Positions 56,880-64,000 of a stretch of 64,000 nucleotides of DNA are shown piece after piece; the first letter of the stretch is position 1; every line of letters begins with the position of its first letter. The position numbers and the translations under genes were made by a program. Below the pieces are notes generated by a model, which saw only the letters and a list, made by a program, of their open reading frames with translations, searched no databases and had not been told where the DNA came from. Source of the DNA: Tulasnella sp. 424 (lineage: Eukaryota; Basidiomycota; Agaricomycetes; Cantharellales; Tulasnellaceae); assembly GCA_019633425.1 (NCBI GenBank), contig WSUB01000102.1, forward strand, positions 87,246-151,245. The letters are read 5' to 3'.

Positions 56880-59270
56880 ACTCGAGGCGTAAGCGTGAGG
56901 AGTGGTATATTCGAAGGATGTGCGTTGCAGAATCTATCCGAGCAAGATTGTCGAAGCAAATTGGGAGAGGGGATTCTGATGGAGGCAGCGCTCACCGATA
57001 GCTTGAATCTGACCAAGCTGTGGGACGTATCCAGACAGTTCCTCCCAGTCTCTTGAGTCCTCCCATTATGGCCTAGACGTGCCTAGTCCTTCCTCCTTGT
57101 CCCCCTCCGCGGCAGAGTAGTTGCGAATACCAATGCTGTGTTGCCCGATCGGTGCCTTCGGTCTGCGTTGCGGGTCCTACGTTTTCCGATGAAAGCTGCC
57201 CAGGAGGCGAGTCCACCTGTCCTGCTCGTTCGGCTCGGCAATATCGTGTGACAAGTCCTACTTGGGCTGATTGATAGATATTGAAGCGTTGTTGCGGAGG
57301 TGTGTGTGGACGACGTTGGGGGAAAGTAGTGGGCGACACCGCTTTCTCAATAGTTAGGGCCTTGGACGTTATGGGTGTATTGGTTGCGAGAGTGGACGGG
57401 GTTCCCATTCCAGTGACGAGAACCATCTAGCCACGCTAGGGTAATAATGTGGATAGGAGTGGTGTTCGCCGAGCTTTTGACACACAGATGGGAGCTTGTC
57501 ATATAGGCTGACGTTGATGGGTGTTTCGAGTTGGGAAGCGAGTGCGAGGTGTATGGCGGTTTAGATACCAACTACGGTCCTGCAATATACATCGGTCATG
57601 AGTGTAAGAGTGTGTAGTAAAAGCTCACAATCTCTTGCCGAAACGATCAGGACACTTTGGGGTGCAGTGAAAGTTAACGTTATAATGGAGGAACAGCCAA
57701 CGCTGGGGGTGTCCTGTCATTCCTCCCTGACGCCCCACTAAGGCTCCAACTAATTACATTACATACCAATTATAATCGATTATATCTCATTACTGATTAT
57801 ATTAATTATGGGCCATGGCGTATTTCCTCTGTAATCGATTACTAATGGGTAATTAATTAGTTTTGTTTCCTAGGTGACGAACGGGAAGGAGGCCGGAAAC
57901 TCCTTCAGTTGGTCTGTGGCGTTGAATTTCGGGGTGGTGCACTTCCCGGCTTCTTCAGCACACCTCTGTTTGCGGAGGTCCCCGAGAAACGTCCGAGACC
58001 CACCAGACCGATCCAACAGCTGTCATTCTCGCCATGCACCAAACTTTCGGCTTATACAGGTGGGGCGGCCCCACCAAGGCGCCGTTGCGTACTCCGAGCA
58101 AGTGAATGGTCTCTCTTTCGCTTCCTAACACCTCCTGCTGCGCCTTTGCCCATTGTCTGTATTCTTCTTAGCTGTGATTGCTTGAGAGACAACTTGAGGA
58201 GTATGTGGGTGTTGTTTGATGTGGAGTGCTGCGCCAACGAGGCCAGGTGCATCGGTTGCTCCGTTACAACGACTACAGCAGTGCTGAATTGGGAAGCCAT
58301 GCTTGCTTCTAGGGTTTGCATCGTTCTCGCTGAGTTCAGTGGCGTAAAATGAGCGGGTAGGATGAGAGTGCAAGTGGGAGGAGAGAGACATCAAGTAGTC
58401 CAAAGTGGAATTTCGACGCGCGAAGTCTTCTTTGTTGTGGTGCGACGTCACCTTCCGAGTTGGACGTTGGCTTGTCCCGATTCAGCATGCCTTCCCCCGT
58501 TCTTCCTCCTTGTGTCATACCCGCACGTAATATGCGTCTGTTGCCAAGTTGGACAAGGTGCAGTGGAGTGCGGAACTCGGCACAATCATCTACAAGACCT
58601 CCCTAATAGTCGTAGGTCCTCCAGACCCGGTGAAGAGCATTAAGCGAAGTGTCAAGACTTAGAGCCTAGTCTAATTGCCACTTGATGCATGCGTCTCCAG
58701 GATCGGGGTGGTTGAACCCATCAGCCCAACAGAAACAATGTGGTGAAGTAGCGTTGTAAGGGTTTAATTGAGCAGAGGTCATGTAGCTATAACCAGGATA
58801 TACTACGAATACACAGCGAGTCGATGATCCAACTCGAGGGCGGAGGAAACATCAAAAATATAGAGTGATGCGTCAGCAGTAACGGCAAGCTTCCCTCTGG
58901 AAAGGATTAGGATGTGGAAATTGAGATTCCAATATTGCGGAGGGAGCCAAAACAAGCGGGAGGAAGGCAGGATCAACCAATTATCTTTTACAAAGGCTGA
59001 GGTCACAGGGCTTGGAGCATCGGGTTGAATATCAGGTCTTTGAAGAGCGAGAGTGTCCCAAGTATTGTAATCATGACGTTTCAGCGCCTCGCCGACCTGC
59101 TTTCCGGTCTGAGGATCCCACAGGCGAATTGTTTTGTCCAAGGATCCAGATGCCAGAAGCTTGCCGTCCGGCGAGAAGCAGACGGAGTTGACCCAGTCAG
59201 TGTGACCTGTCAGCGGTTCGCCGAACTGCTTCCCGGTCTGAAGATCCCACAGGCAAATTGTTTTGTCACC
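56880..59270. repeat. Segmental duplicate block B (of 49014-51820)
   Basis: Homology to block A starts at GAGGCGTAAGCG (56885) and runs into the WD exon of NLR3. Here the block is the natural 3' flank of an intact NLR, so B is the likely source and A the truncated copy. Confidence 0.75.
57745..58067. mobile_element. 323-bp insertion absent from block A
   Basis: Bounded by a near-perfect 13-bp repeat GCCCCAC(T/C)AAGGC at 57732-57744 and 58068-58080; block A has only one such site (GGCCCACCGAGGC near 49869). The insert begins with an AT-rich palindrome-like part (CAACTAATTAC ... GTAATTAATTAGTT). Element class unknown. Confidence 0.5.
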
Positions 59271-62200
59271 TGATCCAGATGCCAGAAGCTTGCCGTCCGG
59301 CGAAAAGCAGACGGAGGTGACCCACGAAGTGTGACCAGTCAGCGGTTCGCCAAACTGCTTCCCGGTCTGAGGATCCCACAGGCGAATTGTTCTGTCGCCA
59401 GATCCAGATGCCAGAAGCTTGCCACCTGGTGAGAAGCAGACGGAGTTGACGCTGTCAGTGTGACCTGTCAGCGGTTTGCTGAACTGCTTCCCGGTCTGAG
59501 GATCCCACAGGCGAATTGTTTTGTCCAAGGATCCAGATGCCAGAAGCTTGCTGTCCGGCGAGAAGCAGACGGAGTTGACCGCCAAAGTGTGACCGGTCAG
59601 CGGTTCGCCGAACTGCTTCCCGGTCCGAGGATTCCACAGGCAAATTGTTTTGTCGGAGGATCCAGATGCCAGAAGCTCGCCGTCCGGCGAGAAGCAGACG
59701 TAGTTGACCGCCAAAGTGTGACCTGTGAGCGGTTCGCCGAACTGCTTCCCGGTCGTGGGATCCCACAGGCGAATGGTTTGGTCCAAGGATCCAGATGCCA
59801 GAAGCTTGCCGTCCGGCGAGAAGCAGACGGAGTTGACCCCCCAAGTGTGACCTGTCAGCGGTTCACCGAACTGCTTCCCGGTCTGAGGATCCCACAGGCG
59901 AATTGTTCTGTCGCCAGATCCAGACGCCAGAAGCTTGCCACCTGGCGAGAAGCAGACGGAGTTGATGCTGTCAGTGTGACCTGTCAGCGGTTCCCCGAAC
60001 TGCTTCCCGGTCTGAGGATCCCACAGGCGAATTGTTTTGTCCAAGGATCCAGATGCCAGAAGCTTGCCGTCCGGCGAGAAGCAGACGGAGTTGACCCGGC
60101 GAGTGTGACCTGTCAGCGGTTCGCCCACCTGCCTCCATGTCTGAGCGTCACACAGGCAAATCCTACCGTCCACGGATCCAAATGCTAACAGCGAACCGCT
60201 CGATGAAAACGCAACTGACTTGACCGCACTATCGGTTGATCTGGTCCATAAGTTTGGTGGCCAAGTTAAAGCCTGGAGACCTCTTATCGTTCGAACCTTT
60301 GCAAATCTACTATAACACCTCCATAACTCTGTCTCCAAAGGGCAATGGGCGAGCGCTGACGCGTAGATGTGAAGCGGCCCGAATGAAATTGGTTCCAAAA
60401 ATGCACCAAGAAACCGCTGCACATCGCTCCATAGGTCCACGAGTAAATTGGACCTTGATATCACATTGGGACGTTGCTATAGACGTCGGGTTAGTCCACG
60501 TGCTTAGCGCTCAGAGTCGGACCTGCAAACCCACCGAAAGCCAGTGATACACCTGCTTTGCCGTACTGGCGGCTTCGTTGGTGGCTCCGACGAGGCTCAT
60601 AACTTCAAGCCAGCATAGAACCTTCTCCCTGCTGAATACTTCAAAATCCGCTTCATGACGATCCACGCCGCCTGCACCTGACTCTGACCACCGTTTGCCC
60701 TCTGTTAAGTGAACGGACCACGAGCGACAGCAGTATTGAATCCCCTTGGACAGACTCCGTTCCACGATGTCCTGAACTTCAGAACTGGACTTCGAGAGAT
60801 CGCGGAGATTGCAAACGTTCTCCCGCAGAAGTTGATTCATTTGGCGGATGCAGGCAGACGCGAGTCGTCGATGGTTCTTCGCGAGGTCCACCCAATACGG
60901 TTGATGTCCGCATCCTTCACGGTCGACAAGAAGATCTCGAATTGACGTATGGTTCAGTCGAATAGGCTCGGCCACTGACTCTGGAATGAATAGGAGCGAG
61001 TTCAGGTCCACGAGGATCTCCTCGCGAAGGAGAGAGAAGACCGCCTCGGAAGATTCCCCCCGAACCAAATTGTGCTCGGCGTGCAGGAAGGTAATGACCT
61101 CCAGTGAGACGGGAAACGGTGCCGTTACCAATGTTCCAAGCAGGCTGAGAAGAAGGTTCTCCTTAGCGGGGTCTGGCTTCACTTTCTCGAGCGCTTCGGA
61201 TAGGATTTGAGTGTACAGTTTCTCGACTCCACTCCACGCTTCTTTTGGCGACTTCAAGAGCTTCTTCAACCGATACTTCGGGGACCCGTCGCTCGTCCAC
61301 TTCACCACAGTCCTCGCCCATTGGAACAGACCTTGCGACATTGAGATGAGCGCGGAAATATCCTCCTGGGCAGGCCAGTCTCCCTCGATGCCGCGATCCG
61401 TCTTCACCTGCGAGAACTGGTGGCGTAAAAACTGCCCAACGTCCGCATACGAGTCTGCGTCAGCAATTGAATCAAGGTTCTCTTCGTGCCACTTCCTAGG
61501 CTCCAGGGCACGAAGTAGCGGGGCTTCCGGCCGGCTCGTGAGGAGAAACTTGAGGTTGTCCGGGAGCGAAGACGAGTGTTGGTATATGAGCTTGACAAAC
61601 TTCACAGCATCGCCGACCGAGTCGCATTCATCGAGGGCGTCGACGATGATCAGGATGGGATACACCTTTTGCTTAAGGGGTCCGAGCGAACTGACAAAGA
61701 GGGCGCCGAACTGCTGGTCCAGAAGGTGGCTGCTGATATTGTCGTCCTTCTCCACCGTTGAGAGGATCGCGCTCCGAAGTTCTGGGTCTAGACTGCTGCC
61801 TAGCTGCCTTGCAAGCGAGCAGACCAAGGGGGAATTCGGTTCGTTCTGGCCCCGACGGAAGTAGTAAATTGCGCAGCAGGCTCGACCCTTCCAGTTGTGC
61901 GCCACCGTGGACGCGATTGTCGATTTCCCTCTTCCCGCCATGCCTCGAATCCACAAAACCCGCTCCGAGTTTCCGGCCCCCCTGATCCAATTGTCGATAC
62001 TCTCCAATATCTTGGCTCTGGTGCCGGGGAGGCATATAATGTCTTCGATCGCGTTGCCCCGTGCTCCGTACTTTCCATCTCCCAGGCGATTCAGCAGACG
62101 GCCGTGTTTGTTTCGAATGCTCTCGTCGTCTAAAGGGAGATGTGTCAGATGAATCGAGGTCGTTCAATGGAAGCCAACACTCACGAAGCTCGGCCACCAG

Positions 62201-63688
62201 GATCGAAGTGTTCAAATTGACGAGCAACTTACAACGACTCTCATTGGTTGATTGCTATCACATCATGAAAAGATAAAGCCTACCTGAATTTCCTCTAATG
62301 CTGTGCGAACCTGTTCTTGAAGGTTCTTCAGGTTTCCGGACTGATCACCCGAATTCCAAAACCTCTTAAGGGGGCCTTGGGACTCCAGCGTCTTAACCTC
62401 GAGCTTGACAGCCTCGAGTCCCCTTAAGATGTTCGTCAACGATGCTGCCGTAGCAAAAAGGAACCGAAGGGAAGAAAAACCTTACTCACCGCTGTAGGGC
62501 CTCGATGTCATTCTTTGTCTGACTTTGCTCTGGTTGGCGGGAATTTTTGCTGACTCTTTCGAGCACTTCCGATAGATTGCAGACGTGGGTTCCCAATCTC
62601 TCGGCCCTTTCGTCGTTATCGTCCATAGTCTTAACGTGACCAATGAGTAGGGGTCACGGGTTTGACCGCAGACGTACTCACCTGGGCCATCTCGACCATG
62701 GTTGACGCCACTTTGGCTGCAACCCCGATGTAGGCTCCGACCACAGGCAGTCCAGAGGCTCCCTCCGCAACTTTGGTCGCGATTTTTGCGGCATTGAGCA
62801 GCTGTCCGCGCAGGGGACTCTTTTTCTTTTTCTCAGTCGCGACGCTTGCTTGTTGGTCATCCGCGGGTGCGGACACGGCCTGGCCTGATGTAAAACTAGA
62901 CGGCACGGCGTTCGTGAGGGGCTCCAAGCCTGTGTCCGGCGCGGGAGTGGCCGTAGGTTGGGCTACAGTGGGTGTTCCGGTCAATCTTCCAGAGTCATCG
63001 CCGACGGAACCTTCCGCTATCAACCCCGCGTTCTCCTCAGAATTCAATTGAACCTCGCGTGAGGTACGCTGCTCGCTGTTTATAACAAGCCTCCCCAAGT
63101 GATCCTGAAAACCGAAATGAGCATGACGCCGGAGCCGTGAAAACGGAATTATCCAACTGACGTTGAGACTCGTTAAGCTCCTCTCGACATCCGCTCGACA
63201 GTTCCTTAAGACTTCGGTGCAGTCCCCCAGTTTCACTCCAGAGAACCAAATCGTGGTCCCTTCTAGAAGTCCTCTCTTCTTGTTATCATACTTCCTCGAC
63301 TTTTCCTTCACTCTCCCGCGCACGCTCTCTAGTTCCCTAGGAGAATCGGATTAGCAGAAAGCGACGGTGTGGAGACGATCCCGACGCACTCGAGGAAATG
63401 TTCGATCGCAATCCTAAGCTCTCCCTGTATTTGGGTATCGTCCGTGGGGATTCGCTCTAGATTGAGCTTCGTTTCCATCGTTTCAATAAAGCCTTGGACA
63501 TCCTGCGTGGCTTTTACCGGCCAGCCCGTGTCCTGCATCATATTTATGAGCGCGAAGACAAGGGTGATGGGATGCGTATGCGGTGTTACCTTGAGAATAG
63601 ATAGTACGGCTTTCCTCGCGTCGTCTACTTTTCTGCCGAGGCTGGAGGCCGGAATGTGGTTGTTAGAAGGCGGTGTCGGTAGTGCCAT
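58803..63688 (-). CDS. NACHT-WD40 NLR-type receptor, NLR3 (intact)
   Basis: Nine minus-strand exons: 63590-63688, 63390-63532, 63162-63336, 62682-63104, 62490-62629, 62284-62422, 62185-62227 (43 bp), 60535-62129, 58803-60476. Total 4431 nt, 1476 aa, in frame. Exons 3, 6 and 7 have exactly the lengths found in NLR1 (175, 139, 43). Introns before exons 5, 6 and 7 end in AAG rather than CAG/TAG. The N-terminal region has the Gly/Val-rich stretch GASGLPVVGAYIGVAAKVAS. The NACHT has Walker A GMAGRGKST (~453) and Walker B ILIIVDALDEC. There are nine WD repeats (SPDGKLLASGSLDKTIRLWD). The start is the first in-frame ATG (MALPTPPSN). Likely role, by family analogy: recognition receptor triggering cell death. 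Confidence 0.88.
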
Positions 63689-63837
63689 GAGCGCTTGGGT
63701 CTCGTTGAGTCCAGTTGTTGCTGTAGATTGGGAATCCAAGGTTTGAGCGATATTTGGGTAAGCTGCAGAGGATGGAGGGGGGATGTGGTGCGAGTGAGAG
63801 ACTTCGTATCCCTGCTGAGAACACGAGGATGCCTCAA
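63689..63837. promoter_or_regulatory. NLR3 upstream region
   Basis: About 150 bp between the NLR3 start codon and a transposon end at 63838. Because the element sits so close, it may have displaced or supplied promoter sequence. No TATA box seen in the 150 bp. Confidence 0.45.
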
Positions 63838-64000
63838 CATCAGCAAAAAGCCTTTTGGGATATATTTCTTAGGAAAACTATATAGTACACATATGCTATA
63901 TATTGGGCCACCAGTATATATTAGAGCATAGCATATAATTGCAAGTTATATTATTGTATATCACTTTATAGCACTTTATAGCAAATAATATCTGCATAGC
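63838..64000 (+). mobile_element. Second copy of the CATCAGGAAAA element (left end)
   Basis: CATCAGCAAAAAGCC TTTTGGGATATATTTC matches the left end at 46562 with one mismatch in the terminal repeat. The AT-rich subterminal motifs (GCATAG, TATAGCACTTTATAGC) follow, and the element continues past the window edge. Confidence 0.7.

Noticed and set aside
56317..57016. Two moderately long minus-strand frames (Ser/His-rich)
   Set aside because: No domain, no paired splice signals and low-complexity composition; left as intergenic.
59460..60188. Long plus-strand frame opposite the NLR3 WD exon (MTCQRFAELLPGLRIPQANC repeats)
   Set aside because: Antisense shadow of the NLR3 WD repeats; same periodicity, no domain.
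63689..63739. Upstream extension of NLR3 beyond the chosen ATG
   Set aside because: The frame is open further but has no in-frame ATG before a non-ATG codon; MALPTPPSN at 63688 matches the start position of NLR1 exon 1 in length.

Overview
The window looks like nuclear DNA of a filamentous basidiomycete, probably an agaricomycete; I cannot name the genus. Genes are split by many short introns (about 50-80 bp, GT...AG, often with a CTGAC/CTAAT-like branch site). The gene content also fits: a SAP-domain/TKL-like kinase, a cupin-type Mif2/CENP-C, F-box gene arrays, and NACHT-WD40 (NLR/STAND) genes with near-identical WD repeats.

Layout. 1-12523 is an F-box neighbourhood. It holds a partial F-box gene at the left edge, two tandem minus-strand F-box copies that both carry frameshifts, three intact tandem plus-strand F-box paralogues that share promoter, 5'-UTR intron and a cysteine-rich tail, and one minus-strand two-exon F-box gene whose 3' end recurs as a relic inside the array. 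12524-24165 is a conserved core: a 12-exon SAP-kinase, a small three-exon orphan gene, an 8-exon mitochondrial tRNA 2-thiouridylase (MTU1/SLM3), and divergent from it the kinetochore gene MIF2 (CENP-C).

25027-45286 is a duplicated NLR block. An intact 9-exon NACHT-WD40 gene (NLR1, predicted 1831 aa) follows MIF2. The MIF2-NLR neighbourhood was copied downstream and has decayed: three broken MIF2 pieces, one split by a solo LTR, precede a second NLR (NLR2) disabled by at least four lesions. Between them lies an intron-bearing relic of the splicing factor PRP45/SKIP.

45287-64000 is transposon- and duplication-rich. It contains a 2.45-kb AT-rich element with perfect 11-bp terminal inverted repeats (a second copy starts at the right edge) holding about nine ~160-bp modules in two opposed arrays. 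It also has a hAT-like MITE, a 1.4-kb solo LTR, a TPR pseudogene, a truncated WD fragment, and a third, intact NLR on the minus strand (NLR3, predicted 1476 aa) with the same nine-exon plan as NLR1 but different WD repeats.

In short, this is a fungal NLR birth-and-death cluster grown out from a kinetochore gene and flanked by F-box arrays. The NLRs are the likely functional theme (non-self recognition/regulated cell death by family analogy). Exon joins were worked out by hand from splice signals, reading phase and paralogue comparison, and all coordinates for decayed regions are approximate.
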